A program made the position numbers and the translations under genes. Below, one piece after another: positions 22,339-33,725 of a stretch of 64,000 nucleotides of DNA; positions within the stretch are counted from its first letter, which is position 1; each line of letters opens with the position of its first letter. The stretch spans positions 1,944,001 to 2,008,000 of the forward strand of contig JAWNZC010000234.1 of NCBI GenBank assembly GCA_035771165.1, given 5' to 3'. Origin of the DNA: Paragorgia papillata. Its lineage: Eukaryota > Cnidaria > Anthozoa > Scleralcyonacea > Coralliidae. The notes under the pieces are model-generated. The model was given only the letters and a program-made list of their open reading frames with translations, was not told the DNA's origin and did not search any database.

Positions 22339-22846
22339 TAGTGGTGTGCGTCGGATCGGATTGACACCTTATAATCCGAGGGTTTGCCAAAACTGTCAAT
22401 CCGAATCCGATCCGATCCGAAGCCAAAAAATTGTAGTACGATCCCATCCGATCCGAAAACAGCCGCTCAAATCCGATCCGGTCCGAAAAAATTAAAACAC
22501 CGGATATGCAATAGTTGCGCAAAGAAAACCAATGAACAAATAAATTTAAGAAAACTACTATACAATAATAATCTTATGCAATAGTAACGTTCATATGTTG
22601 TGCAATGTGCATACAACTAGTGAATTTGTTAATTTTGTGACAAAAACAATGACAAAAGTGAATCTGATGCGGGTAAAAAGTGCAAAATCCGATTCGATCC
22701 GATCTGAGAAAAGAAGAACAAAATCCGATCCGATCCGAGAAAAAAAGAACAAAATCCGATCCGATCCGAACGATAAAAGTTTAGTCCAAATCCGATCCGA
22801 ATCCGATCGGACCGGATCGGATTCAGATCGGATTCGCACACCTCTA
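22339..22846. mobile_element. hAT-type short element with GATCCGATCC arrays, perfect 8-bp TSD
   Basis: Starts TAGTGGTGTGCG and ends CGCACACCTCTA, with GTGAACAC on both sides (22331-22338, 22847-22854). Most of the 508 bp is short arrays of the heptad/octad atccgatccgaa near both ends, so both strands yield repetitive Arg/Ser/Asp reading frames that are not genes. TIR type and 8-bp duplication place it in hAT. Confidence 0.85.
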
Positions 22847-23060
22847 GTGAACACCTTCAAAGCGTCGTTAAATTATGACGGATTCGTCTGAACGTAACAA
22901 CATTTTACCGTATATTTTCTACACCGGACTCGTGTGAACGCAGTCTGAATAGAACTATGATAGGCGTTCATTTCGCCTCCCAGCTTCCCAAACAGAACGC
23001 AGGCTACAACTGCAAATCCGACACTGAGTTACATACGATCCGTTTCGCACATACAAACAT

Positions 23061-23217
23061 CTACGTTCGCCTTTGTCTCTTTGGGTGGGCATCAACGACA
23101 ATTGAGTTGGCCATAAAGTCATAAGGCGTTCGATAGTTCTGCAGAAACATGGCAGTGAACATAATTGGAAAGAAAAACGTGATCATGAAGTTCTTTAGTA
23201 TGGCTCTCACACAAGCC
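23061..23217 (-). CDS. FAM8A1: FAM8A1 exon 5 (terminal): end of RDD domain
   Basis: After a CGTTTTCTAG acceptor one base completes the split Arg codon of exon 4. The frame then reads ACVRAILKNFMITFFFPIM, FTAMFLQNYRTPYDFMANS, IVVDAHPKRQRRT and TAG (23063-23061). RAILKNF, the hydrophobic FFFPIMFTAMF segment and NYRTPYDFMANSIVV align with the RALIKNF...FFPAFI...NRTAYDIVAGTIVV end of vertebrate FAM8A1. The third conserved Asp of the RDD family is in PYDF. The short basic C-terminal tail (KRQRR) is cytosolic or lumenal depending on topology, which I cannot fix here. Confidence 0.9.
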
Positions 23218-23968
23218 CTAGAAAACGAAAAAAGAAGAAGTTTGAATCAGGGTTCCCACCCCTCAAAGAACGGCAAATTCAAGGGCTTTTCCAGGACTTT
23301 CTAAATAGGAGTGAGACGAATCCTTCAAACATTTTTTAACCTTTAAAAGTTTTTTAGCTCTTTGAAGAATCAGCAATGTACACCCTTGAGTTAAACTTAA
23401 TTCAGCGAATTTAAGCCGGTTTTCCATTTCTAATTCAGCCGAGATCGAAAGGCGTTCGACGTTTCAACGGGGTCGAACGCCGTTCCAAACTATTGCCGTT
23501 CTAACTTTCAACTCACTGAAGGTAAACAACATGAGAGATGAACAGTCAAAAATAAGTTTATTTTAATGATTTACGGAACTATAAGTAACTTATAATAAGT
23601 AACTTATAATAAGTTACGGCAACATTTTGCAAGTTTATATAACAAAATTTTAAAACAATAACAACTGTAAACCTAGTGTGAGGTTGGGCCACCTGTGATA
23701 AGACAAACGAAAAATTGGATTCGCGAGAATTTATTATTCGCAAGTGGGAAACCGGCTTTACGGGCAATCCCGTTTTATAAAAACAGAGTGCTGCGTATAG
23801 GAGTCTTTTGAACTGGGCAAAGTGAAAATGTCGTAAACTGCCGATATTTTTAGGGGCTAGTCATTATTTATAGTCGGGGTGGGGACCGAAGGGAAAATAC
23901 GTTGGAGCGCAAAAAAATGTTTAACCCCATCATTTTTAAAACAAAAAAAATGCTTTAACCCTACCACG

Positions 23969-24290
23969 GGTGGCTTGTGCTGTTAGCGCGCTGCCTCTCA
24001 CCAATAGTTAAGCCCGATTAGACGGGGTTAGTACTTGGATGGGTGACCGTCTGGGAATAACCCCGTTCTCGAGCTTGGACCATGTGAGTACAGTTTAGTT
24101 GGTCTCCCTGTGCTCCGAGGGTCTCCCTGTGCTCCGAGGGTTTTCCGCCGGGTTCTCCGGTTTTCCTCCCTCCGCAAAATCAACACCATCTGGGATAGGA
24201 GTGGCGCCCACCCCTACCTTAGGGTAGTAGCTAATGAAAGAGCTCCTTCTGGCTCCTCCAACCGCGGTCGACCGGTATGGTAATGAGTAC
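23969..24290 (+). repeat. 5S rRNA-derived SINE, copy 1
   Basis: Head gggtggcttgtgctgttagc with ctgcctctcacc, followed at about 24008-24066 by the 3' half of 5S rRNA: ggggttagtacttggatggg, tgaccgtctgggaataaccc. The body has ggttctccggttttcctccc. The 5' half of 5S is absent, so this is not a 5S gene. Copies of this family lie at 30760-31044, 32345-32409 (partial) and 55825-56060. Confidence 0.8.
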
Positions 24291-24470
24291 CTATACATAG
24301 TAATTTATAAAATGATTTAATTCACCAAGGTAAAATTTTCATGGCAGTCAAAGTGTTAATTAGTTGACAGTGGTGAAGAGAAAAGGAAAGCCAGGAGAAA
24401 AATCGAGCAGTCAAGTGTAAGAACAAGAAAAAGAGAAAGCAATATTAAGTCAGAGAATGAACACTGAGAT

Positions 24471-24561
24471 TTGTCCCCGAGCCCAGGCGTAGGGCCGAAG
24501 GACCGGAGCCCGGTGAGGGTGCTAATCTCGACACGTGTGGAGTCCATTTTACACGCGTGTA
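24471..24561 (-). repeat. Dispersed GC-rich hairpin unit, copy 2
   Basis: Inverse of the 6254-6341 unit: on the minus strand CACGCGTGTAAAATGGACTCC, GTGTCGAGATTAGCACCC, and the hairpin GGTCCTTCGGCCC. It lies upstream of and opposite to copy 3, so the two bracket 24562-25071. Confidence 0.6.
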
Positions 24562-24599
24562 GAAAAAGTGAGGGGAATATAATCTGGGAAACAGTTTAT

Positions 24600-25330
24600 A
24601 TATATGCGTCGTAGGGTGTCACGCGGTAAGACTTGTTGGGCACTGGCATTAGTGACTAACAATGAAGCAACCGCTAAATTTTAAACTAAATCTCTAGCTA
24701 TATTTTGCGAAACGAAATGGTTTCGTTTAACGAAACGAAATGGAGCCCGCTCTACTAAACTTAAAAGAGAACAACGAAGAAAAGAAGGAACAAACAGCCG
24801 GTTTAATATGTCTTGAAGAGAAACTTGAAGAAACTAATCGCCGCGTATGGTAAACAAAAACCCGATCTGAATTGGCAGTTTTTGTGGTCACTCAGTGGTC
24901 ACAAAATCATTTTAAAGTTAACGGTAGGAGATTTGTATTTATTTGTTTTGTTGATTGGAATCATTGTAAACGCCAAGACCGACAATACGTTTAAATAACA
25001 ACCTTTTTAGTCACTCCTCAGTTAAACTTAACCTAGCAACTATTATATTATCAAGTTTTATACCTTGTGCAGGACTCCATGCGTGTCGAGATTAGCACCC
25101 TCACCGGGCTGCGGCCCTTCGGCCCTACGCCTGGGCTCGGGAATCAAGTTTTATACCTTGTGCATGCAGCTCCACTTTTTATATACAGCTCCACTTTTCC
25201 GTGCTTTCCCTTTGCTCGTCCAAACCGTAAGTCAACTATTAATTATCCTGAGGATTAGGGTTTGTTTTTGCTGTATGAGGAGTGCTTATTTTAATCAAGG
25301 GGGTGGTTCAATAATATAAAAGAGGGCGAG
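24600..25330 (+). repeat. Dispersed repeat family B, copy 1 (second copy 48131-49115)
   Basis: Shared landmarks in order: gtcacgcggtaag, cgtttaacgaaacgaaatgg, tttaatatgtcttgaagaga, tatggtaaacaaaaacccga, cgtgctttccctttgctcg, and aggagtgcttattttaatca with gcgaggggttgttgc. An inverted remnant of the right end lies at 3055-3120. Frames such as the one around 24813 are not conserved between copies, so I see no gene. Superfamily unknown. Confidence 0.6.
25072..25142 (+). mobile_element. 71-bp GC-rich unit (copy 3) flanked by perfect 22-bp direct repeats
   Basis: Contains ggactccatgcgtgtcgag, attagcaccctcaccggg and a stem-loop with cggcccttcggccc. The 22 bases at 25050-25071 are repeated exactly at 25143-25164, directly abutting the unit. 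The unit lacks the 5' part (cacgcgtgtaaaa) seen in copies 1 and 2. A truncated 5' end with a long direct duplication is what LINE-driven retroposition leaves. No poly-A tail is present. Identity of the parent RNA or element unknown. Confidence 0.65.
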
Positions 25331-25639
25331 GGGTTGTTGCATCGATGTATTTCTAGTTGCGAGGATGATGTTGCAATTGACATTTTGACAGATGATGAAC
25401 AGTAAATCAACCCAATTTTGGGGTTGCCGTTCTTTCTTCAGAATAAGAGGGAATTGATTGGTCTGTATGCTATTATAACTGGAACTTTATGATAGATTAT
25501 TATTGTGCTATTTTATAGGAACTTTGACCATTGATTATGGCTTGTGCTGTACCGTGGGCCTAAGTGAGCAAGTGAAACCCCGCTAGTCAAAACAAGATTC
25601 GTCCTTTTAAATATAAATTATAATGGTATCTACAACATA

Positions 25640-25815
<176 letters not shown>

Positions 25816-26129
25816 AGGTCCGCTATGCGTACATGTATCTGCGCCAAACCCACCACTGTGAGAATCTTGTCAAGATCTTGTGTGATCTTGTAAGATCTTA
25901 AGAAAAATCTTATAAGATTTTTACACGTAGCTGATCTTATAAGATTTTAGCGAGATGATCTTATAAGATAATTAAAGATAAAGTACACGTTCTCTGACCA
26001 AAATAATTTTTTATCATGACTATTGACTCACAAAAACTGTGGTAGATCACACTCACAAGTTTACTATAAGTCACGTTAAAAATACTTACCAGTTTTATCA
26101 GGAATATCCCGTCTCCGAAATGTTTTAGT

Positions 26130-27420
26130 GCAAAGCTTTGTCGGAAATATAGAATTTAACGGCTAACTGCATCGGGTATATGCCAATACGGCTGTTGAAC
26201 CGGACACCGCGGGTCTAAAGTATACCCCTGAATCGTTTGTAGGTTTGTGCCATTTTGGAAACTTATACCGTTAGATAGAGCGTTAATTCTGGACAACAAA
26301 TATGTATTAGAGAAAATAGAATAGCAACGGAGAAAAATCTATTTGAACTGAGATGTGCGTCAAATATCAAATGGCAATTATCGGGTCAAACGCAATCAGT
26401 CATATTTAAAGTATCCCTGAATCGTCTGTAGGTTTGTGCCATTCACGAAACTTGTACAGTTAGATAGAGCGTTAAACACTCTACACATATGTGAATTAGA
26501 AAAAATCGTATAGAATAGAACCTTGAAAAATCATAGTGTTTTAGTCAAAAACTTTGTCGGAAATATAGAATTTAACGGCTAACAGCCGTATTGGGATATA
26601 TCTTCATTGCAGTTGAGCCACCGGATACCGCGTGTTTAAAGTATACCCCTGAATCGTCTGTAGGTTTGTGCCATTCACGAAACTTCTACAGTTAGATATA
26701 GCGTTAAATTCTGTACAAGATATGTGAATTAGAAAACATGGTATAGAATAGCAACGGAGAAAAGGCTATTTGAACTGTCATGAGCGCAAATATCAAATTG
26801 CATTATTACGCTATTTACTTGGCGTACGGTCAAACGCGGTCATATTTAAAGTAAATCCCTGAATCGTCTGTAGGTTTGTGCCATTCACGAAACTTCTACA
26901 GTTAGATATAGCGTTAAATTCTGTACAAGATATGTGAATTAGAAAACATGGTATAGAATAGCAACGGAGAAAAGGCTATTTGAACTGTCATGAGCGCAAA
27001 TATCAAATTGCATTATTACGCTATTTACTTGGCGTACGGTCAAACGCGGTCATATTTAAAGTAAATCCCTGAATCGTCTGTAGGTTTGTGCCATTTGGGA
27101 AACTTGCACGGTTAGATAGAGCGTTAAATTCTGTACAACGTATGTGAATTAGAACAAATCGTATAGAATAGCAACGGAGAAAAATCTATTTGAACTGAGA
27201 TGAGCGCAAATATCAAATTGCATTATTATGCTATCACTTGGCGTACGGTCAAACGCAATCATTTTAAAGTATTCCTGAATCGTCTGTAGGTTTGTGCCAT
27301 TAACGAAACTCGTATAGTTAGATAGAACGTTAAATTATGTACAAGATATGTGAATTTGAAAAAATCGTATAGAATAGAACCCTGAAAATCGTAGTATTTT
27401 AATCCAAAACTTTGTCGCTT
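26130..27420 (+). repeat. Tandem satellite, about 210-bp unit, six copies
   Basis: The motif ctgaatcgtctgtaggtttg starts at 26228, 26417, 26649, 26859, 27069 and 27275, so unit lengths are 189, 232, 210, 210 and 206. Each unit also has gccattcacgaaact, gttagatagagcgttaaa and tatagaatagcaacggag. The units beginning near 26649 and 26859 appear identical over about 210 bp, which implies a recent duplication. Confidence 0.85.
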
Positions 27421-27808
27421 CGGAGGACTTCGTGATATGGCGAACGAAATATTGTAAACACGATCGGATGAAAAATACTTGTTTCCATCGTTCAAACTGA
27501 CAGCTCGTATAGGTGACACTGAAAAATTCTGAGCTTCGATTGTCCCCGATCATGCCCGATTCACTTGTCGCGCATTGTTTACAGCTACACAAAAAAGTTA
27601 ACACACGCAATATATCTGCTGCGCAGATACAATAATAATAATAATAATAATAATAATATAAAAGTATAGTATTTTATTAATAATGATGATGATTTATTCC
27701 CACGTCTCTACAGTGTAGCTCTACATCTGTGAAAAACCTACAATAATATAATATACAAAACTAGAGGGCAGTCAGAGACTGCATATACCTCCGCCAGCGG
27801 GTTATTAG

Positions 27809-28489
27809 CACTGATCTCTATATAAACTGGATAGGGCATTCCCTATGGCCAGCAGTCAAACATTTCCGTCATCTCGTGCTAGTCGCTGCCATCTTACGTA
27901 GTGGAACATATGACGCATTGCGGCCTTACAACTTGTTACCAATCCTAAAGTTGACTGGCATAAGCAATATTGACGTCAGCACGGTCAGATTATCCGGGGG
28001 AGGAATATTTAAAGTACTCTGTGCCGGGGGAGTCGGAAAAGCCGTAAAGCAAACAACAGATGCCGGTTCGTTTAGTTTTCACTGTTTAACAACAAATACA
28101 GCCAAAAGATGGAAAACGAAATATTGTTAAGGCATTAAGATTACTATAAAAGGCACAATTTAAGACTTTATAGTCCGTTTTTCAGTTTATATTATCGAGA
28201 AGTTTCTTCGTTGTCGGCACTGAAGAAAAACAACGAAATTTAAATGTTTTACAGCTCAGTAATAGAAACAAATGCAAGAAATTAGCGTCTTAAACCTTAC
28301 TGAGTACTTCTTGTGTCCTTACATTCGTTTAAATTTTCCTAAAATAACTCTTTTTGTCTGTTTTCAATCTACCAAAGCTTATGAACTTTAGTGGCGACCA
28401 TCTTAGGTAGTGGTCACGTCATCATACAGCTGGCACGCTAAATTCGGCCCCATGTCCTATCCAGTGGACCAGTTTTATTGAGATCAGTG
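27809..28489. mobile_element. hAT-type element, copy 1 (sister at 37845-38538), perfect 8-bp TSD
   Basis: Starts CACTGATCTCTATATAAAC and ends with the inverse (gttttattgagatcagtg). GTTATTAG lies on both sides (27801-27808, 28490-28497). The 681-bp body is AT-rich with atcttacgtagtggaacata and ggtagtggtcacgtcatc near the ends. The sister copy is nearly identical throughout. A solitary right end of the same family is at 44328-44354. The insertion split a conserved repeat of the ctccgccag type. Confidence 0.85.
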
Positions 28490-28709
28490 GTTATTAGAGA
28501 TATTTAAAAAGAAAACGAGCCATCCCGCTAACGAGGCTAGCTCACGAGACCAACACATGCAGAGATCAAAATTACCAAAATTATGCAAAAATATTTGCAT
28601 AAAATAAGGATACGGAGCGCAATCAAGCATTTCTTCTGCACGGGAATCTTGCGATCAGATTTTTATTAATTTCTCATCCAAATTTTTAATAAATCCAAGC
28701 AAAATTTAA

Positions 28710-29180
28710 GGTGGCTCCCTACTGTTTAAAAGTTGAAGAAACGCAAGTTTCAATCTCAGACAGTGCTCATGAGTATTTTGGAAAACAATGATGATAACAG
28801 TGACGTTTCAAAATGGCCGACCCCCCGTAAATTTACATTTAATTCAATTTATTTCAAAAACGAGTTCGGTGGCCCCCGATTTTTTTTTGCATTAAAACAC
28901 TTTTTTAAATTTAAGTAATCAATAGGCAGATTTAAAAAAAATTCTGTAGATCCAATTTTTTTATCAAAGAAAAATTATGGTTTTCTATTTTTTCAAAATA
29001 AATGGTTCTATAGATATTTTTTTAAATTTTACTACGGATTACTTTAACTTAAAGAAATGTTTTAATGCAAATAAAATTAGGGGTCACCGAACTCGTTTCT
29101 GAAATAAATTGAATTAAATGCAAATTTACTGCCATTTTGAAACGTCATTGTTGTCATAGCAACGGCTGAAACATTTAACA
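28710..29180. mobile_element. GGTGGCTCC palindromic element (TTAA type), truncated copy
   Basis: TTAA (28706-28709) precedes GGTGGCTCCCTACTG. Inverted arms (gtttcaaaatggc, atttaattcaatttatttc, aaaattctgtagatcc and their inverses) meet near 28985. The right terminal inverted repeat is not found, so the copy is incomplete. Full copy: 61980-62659. Confidence 0.6.
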
Positions 29181-29376
29181 TTTTATTAAATCACAATATT
29201 TACAAAAATAGTACTAAGGAAATTAATGTATTAAACAGGAGAAAATTATTGAAAATATGTATACATAGCAATATTTAATTATGTGCAGCAGCCAAAGTAG
29301 CATAAAGCTTTCGAGTTGACTGCTGTCAAGTGGTAGAAAAATAACTATTGGAAATTAAATTGAGTTAATTCATTCT

Positions 29377-30146
29377 TTTTTTTAGTAAACATAAATCAAA
29401 GCTAAATAGTCATGTGTATATATAAAGCTTGTTTACGTAGAGAAAAGTACAACATATTCCAAATATCATAAACATGATTACAAACAGTTGCACATAGAAC
29501 ATAACAGTATTTTTGTTTAAAAAGGAAGTTATGATACCTAACATTCATAATTTATAAGGTAACTTTTACATTGCTTTTTGAAGGACTTAAGAGGTAAATC
29601 CTTCAAATAGCAAGGAATGGTTTCCCATAATTTAGAGGAAAGATATTTGAAAGTAAATATACCATAATTTGTTCTAATTTTTGGCCTAATAAGATTTTCA
29701 TTTGGTGAATATCGTGTATTGTAAGAATGCAGACTTGATACTGGCGTAATAAAATCTGCAAGTGCAGAAGGACCACTATCTGATTTGTTATTCTTTATCT
29801 GATGAACAAGTATTAAGGTCTTCAGTTTCAAAATGTTTTCAAATTTAAGAACCCCAAGCAATTTATAATAAGGATCCAGATTATCTCTCTTGTTCACGAA
29901 AAATATACATCTAATACATTTATTTTGTCTAACAAAAAGTTTTTTCAGCTTAGTTTTATAAGTATTAGCCCAACTGATGATGGCATAATTTAAATAAGGA
30001 TAAATAAGTGTATAATAAAGTTGTTTTAAAACATGCAAATCTAAGTAGTGTCTTAATTTATATAATATCCCTGTATTCTTAGCGCGTAATTGGTTATCCA
30101 AGATCCAAGATGGCCGGACGTGTTTTTGAGTAGGCCATAAAATCAT
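29377..30146 (-). pseudogene. 5'-truncated non-LTR retrotransposon (CR1/L2-like) fragment
   Basis: A 202-residue frame (30146-29538) reads GILYKLRHYLDLHVLKQLY, YTLIYPYLNYAIISWANTY, KLFVRQNKCIRCIFFVNKR, YYKLLGVLKFENILKLKTL, then IFTFKYLSSKLWETIPCYL. That is the thumb and C-terminal tail after the RT catalytic core in CR1/L2-type elements. The core itself (FADD-type motif) is absent. The frame is unbroken, so truncation rather than decay disabled it and the copy is fairly young. The 3' UTR runs to an A-run at about 29377-29385. The first 25 residues probably come from the junction, not the element. Confidence 0.75.
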
Positions 30147-30384
30147 TTATAACATAAGCTGTATATGCATAATCAAGAAACACATTATCTGTTAACAGTA
30201 TTTAATGTTTTGAACGTTATTCTATACATAACTTAGTTTCACTCTTTTCAAAAATATTCAGAAAGTGCTCACTTTCTGAGGTGGGAACTAGCCGTGGCGA
30301 CAACAACCAGACCAATAAAGACTAAGTAAGACTTGACTATTCATTTGTGTTTTAAAAAAAGAATATGTTACATTAGTATAAATA

Positions 30385-30665
30385 CACCGTTGATTATAGA
30401 AAATCGCGCGCGCTGATTGGTCGAGCTACTTCGGATTAATTCTCGATAATCACCTACAGCGTTTATCCAAAATGGCCGCCAGCCAAGACAGACGAGGAAA
30501 TGAACAATTTTAAAGAAAATGTTGTTCCTAAAAGTACGAAAATGTGTATTTATACTAAAACAATTATTCGCCTCAGGCTCAGTGAATATCGGTGAATAAT
30601 AACCTCGACTTCGTCTCGGTTATTATTAACCGATATTCACCTCGTCTTTGGCGAATAATTGTTAA
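30385..30665. repeat. Dispersed foldback-type repeat with promoter-proximal hairpin, copy 1
   Basis: gcgctgattggtcgagctac, gataatcacctacagcg and gtgtatttatactaaaacaa lead to a hairpin (gaataataacctcgacttcg against its inverse; 30590-30660). A copy at 36305-36530 shares all landmarks to the hairpin and is then interrupted. No coding content. Confidence 0.55.
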
Positions 30666-30759
30666 ATATTGACAAAGAAGCCATGTACAAATTGCCTACC
30701 TTATCTTTTTGGTAGTATGCTTAATGAGTAATGAGTAATGATTTATTTAACGTCATAAA

Positions 30760-31044
30760 CACAGGATGTGGTCGCCCAATCATCCGAGTCAGGGGCTCAT
30801 GTTAAAAGTGCACGACATAAGGTAAGACCTAACGTGTTGATTTTACGGAGGGAGGAAAACCGCAGAACCCTGCGAAAAAACCTCGAAGCATAGGAGAGGC
30901 CAACTAAACTCTACTCACATGAAATTCAAGTTCGAGAACGGGGCTATTCCCAGACGGTCACCCATCCAAATACTAACCCCGTCCAACTGGGCTTAACTAC
31001 AACGGTGAAAGGCAGCGCCCTAACAGCACACGCCATCCGTGCTT
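30760..31044 (-). repeat. 5S rRNA-derived SINE, copy 2
   Basis: On the minus strand: head with GCTGTTAGGGCGCTGCC, then the 5S 3' half GGGGTTAGTATTTGGATGGG and TGACCGTCTGGGAATAGCCC (about 30942-30998), then the body ending with TTTTCCTCCCTCCGTAAAATC. Same arrangement as at 23969. Confidence 0.75.
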
Positions 31045-31316
31045 CCCTTATAATTTTAACTTTTGTGTCGGACTCTCTGACCAGTCCAAATATTTCAGTG
31101 TTTTCCCCATTCTCGTCGGATTCCCAACGCAGTGACGTCAGGCGCATTCCAAACATTCCAAACTCGTGCCCAGGGCCCCAGACTCATGGTATAAACATGT
31201 TTGTCATTTCCCTCCTCGGCAACAAATCTCGTGTATAAATATCGTGTAAATCGTATCGTATCCATCATGAATCGCGAGGTAAACGAAGCTATGCGTTTGA
31301 AAGAATGGGACAATCT

Positions 31317-31605
31317 AGTTTAGTGTTAAAGAGAGAACAGAAAGACGCCATAACAGCCATCGTTCGACGTTTGCGGAGTCGAAGGCATCACAGCTGTATT
31401 GCCAAGCGGATTTGGCAGATTCAATATTTATCAACTTCTTCCCCTGGTGTTTGACTAGTCTACAATCTAAAACGAGGAACATCAGCCCACTCTGGGAAGA
31501 AAGTGTTGTTTTGGTCAACTCAGTTTTAAACGTACTCATTGAAGACCAACTGGCGAAACGAAAGAATATGGGATTGAAGGCTGTTGTTTTGAGAGACGAT
31601 CGCAA
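31317..31605 (+). pseudogene. RecQ-type DNA helicase fragment, broken
   Basis: Three consecutive frame pieces give SLVLKREQKDAITAIV, then AVLPSGFGRFNIYQLLPLVF, then EESVVLVNSVLNVLIEDQL and KRKNMGLKAVVLRDD. These match in order the Q-motif, Walker A and motif Ia region of RecQ-family helicases (usual Walker A: PTGxGKS). The Walker lysine is replaced (GFGRF), there are frame changes near 31375 and 31470, and stops at about 31457 and 31469. The rest of the helicase is missing. It could be a retrocopy, or cargo of a transposon, since RecQ-like helicases are multi-copy in some invertebrate genomes. Confidence 0.6.
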
Positions 31606-32344
31606 CATGATAAATATTAGTTTATATATAGTATTATATTTTCGAATTTAAATGTGGTGTATTGCTGTTATTAGATTTGTCAAATTATATCAAACGTACG
31701 TTTATGGCAAACAGAGTGTACATTGTGAAATTTTTATTTTGTTGAATTTGTTTGAATTATTTTCATTGTTTCGTAAAGCCAACCAGAACGCTCATATTTC
31801 CAGAGATTCCCAGAGCCACTTCACATGTGTTTTCCCGCTCTTTTTTTGAGATGCGAGCTCGGACGTCGCGCACGCGCAAAACGTTTGGCAGCGGTGTTGT
31901 CTCATGGGCAAGTCTTCAAAGGGCCTGGATACTAGCTTTTCCCCTCTAATGGCGCCGTTCTATTTTCCTCGCACATCTGACTGGACTCAGCATAGGAATG
32001 CCCCCTCTATGTATGATCTCTATACATGCAACCTCGTACCCAGGGTATGTTCCTCTGCAGCATTTTGCATGCTCAAAAAATAAGCATCCTGAATTGAGAG
32101 TGGCTTAACATGTAATTATTCACTTGAACTGACCGAGTAGATGGTGACGTTTCAATCCTTGACAAAACATGCGAAACATTCTTCAATGCAGAGACATTTT
32201 GTTTTGCCCAGTTTCCCACAATTATCTAACAGTGCTCTGGCGTTTCGTTGGTAAACGTTTTCCAAATCGCTGAACAAATCGCTAAACAACTGTCAAAAAA
32301 CGGCACGCGACGCGGTCAACTGGAATTTGCAGTAACTTCAAGTG

Positions 32345-32409
32345 GTGAGAGGCAGCGCGCTAACAGCTCGTGCCACCCATGCCTCCAGGCTCCCTTTGTG
32401 CGCATGGGA
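32345..32409 (-). repeat. 5S-type SINE head fragment, split by a hAT insertion
   Basis: Minus strand GGGTGGCACGAGCTGTTAGC and GCGCTGCCTCTCACC match the head of the 5S SINEs. The sequence resumes after 33412 (gtatgggagtaatgcgtg). No 5S portion is visible. Confidence 0.5.
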
Positions 32410-33412
32410 CATAGAAATAATATACCTAGAATGCGGGCTCCTATCTCCTGTCAGTCAAAAAATTGTCGCCACAAAATGGCGGATTTATAAGGGCAAAAGG
32501 AACTCGCCCTAGGACTTTTTAACAGTTTTTACACGGCCGCGGTTGATAACCGGTGTGGAGTGGACGATGGATGTATTTCAGCACTGAATTTCTTTGTTTT
32601 TTACGCCGGGAAATTTACTGGATTAGTGAATTTAAAGATAAAGGCATGTGAAGTGCAATATCCTTCGCCAAAACATTTCGAACATCAAACTCTGGATGTA
32701 GAAATGGCGACGATAGCGGCCTTTTAATACGAATGTCGAATGGTTTTAGTGTTTTTACTGTTTTACATTATATATATTTTAATGATTCCCACTTGCCAAT
32801 CTGTATGTGATTTATACTGAATGTGGAGGATTAATCCAGGAGACAGTAAGTGTTTTGTTCTTTTTTATCCAATCTAATAGGGATTCTAGCTTGTGATTTT
32901 TGAAATATAAAATGTTTATGCACCTGTCATCAGTCTTTTCGATATCTATTTATATTGACATCTTAAATCCGTGTTTTTCTTAAGATTTTCTCCTAGTTTC
33001 CATTACGTATTTGATTATTTTATTTTATTTTAAACGGGCTTCCTTTGATGCAGACAATTTCTGAGTTTCAAGTTTAGCATGAGCCTATGTTTTTGTTGCT
33101 TTTTGTAATTGTGGTGAATTGATCGAAATATAATTTTGAACTTATAGTTTTTAGTACGTTTAACAAAGCAAGTGTCTTGCAAATTGTTTTATTTTATGCT
33201 AATGTGTATGTGGCTGATTTGTTGTCATGCATGTATCCAATTTATCCCTGAAACGTCCTCCAATTCTTTATTTTGAGAGGCGATCATTGTTGTATATATA
33301 TATATCCCACCCCTTGCAAAATTCAAAATGGCGGATCTATAAGGGCAAAATAAATTTAATTTGGACACCTGTCACGTGACAGAGCACGCATTCTAGGTAT
33401 ATTATTTCTATG
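32410..33412. mobile_element. hAT-type element, 1,003 bp
   Basis: The 26-bp terminal inverted repeats start CATAGAAATAATATACC and contain tagaatgcg. The flanks GCATGGGA (32402-32409) and GTATGGGA (33413-33420) match at 7 of 8 positions. Near both ends lies aaaatggcggat-tataagggcaaaa in the same orientation, a subterminal direct repeat. No transposase frame. Confidence 0.75.
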
Positions 33413-33586
33413 GTATGGGAGTAATGCGTGTACCCTGTGTGGTAATGAACTATAAACTATGCTTATTTAAAGTGATTCACTGATGAAAATATTGTTGGCA
33501 ATGTTTTTGCATAATCCTAAAGATGTTATGGTAGTTAGTAATCGTGCAAAGTTTCATTTCAAAATTCGATGAAGAAATATATGTTA

Positions 33587-33725
33587 TTTACCGCCTGGGA
33601 GGTCCGTATAGAAAAATATTTGCCCGAGGTCTTAAAAAAGGCCTGAGGCCACAGGCCGAGGGACATTTTTGAGACCGAGGGCAAATATTTTTCTGTACGG
33701 ACCAACCAAAACGGTAAATAACTTA
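33587..33725. repeat. Palindromic short element
   Basis: tatttaccgcctgggaggtc and aaatatttgcccgagg against their inverses. It closes as tatttaccg...cggtaaata around a ggcctgaggccacaggcc centre. Related to the ends of the 13735 family. Confidence 0.6.

Noticed and set aside
22229..22891. Arg/Ser/Asp-rich frames on both strands
   Set aside because: They arise from GATCCGATCC arrays inside a hAT element with a perfect 8-bp duplication.
24008..24066. Functional 5S rRNA gene
   Set aside because: Only the 3' half of 5S is present, embedded in a SINE with a foreign head and body.
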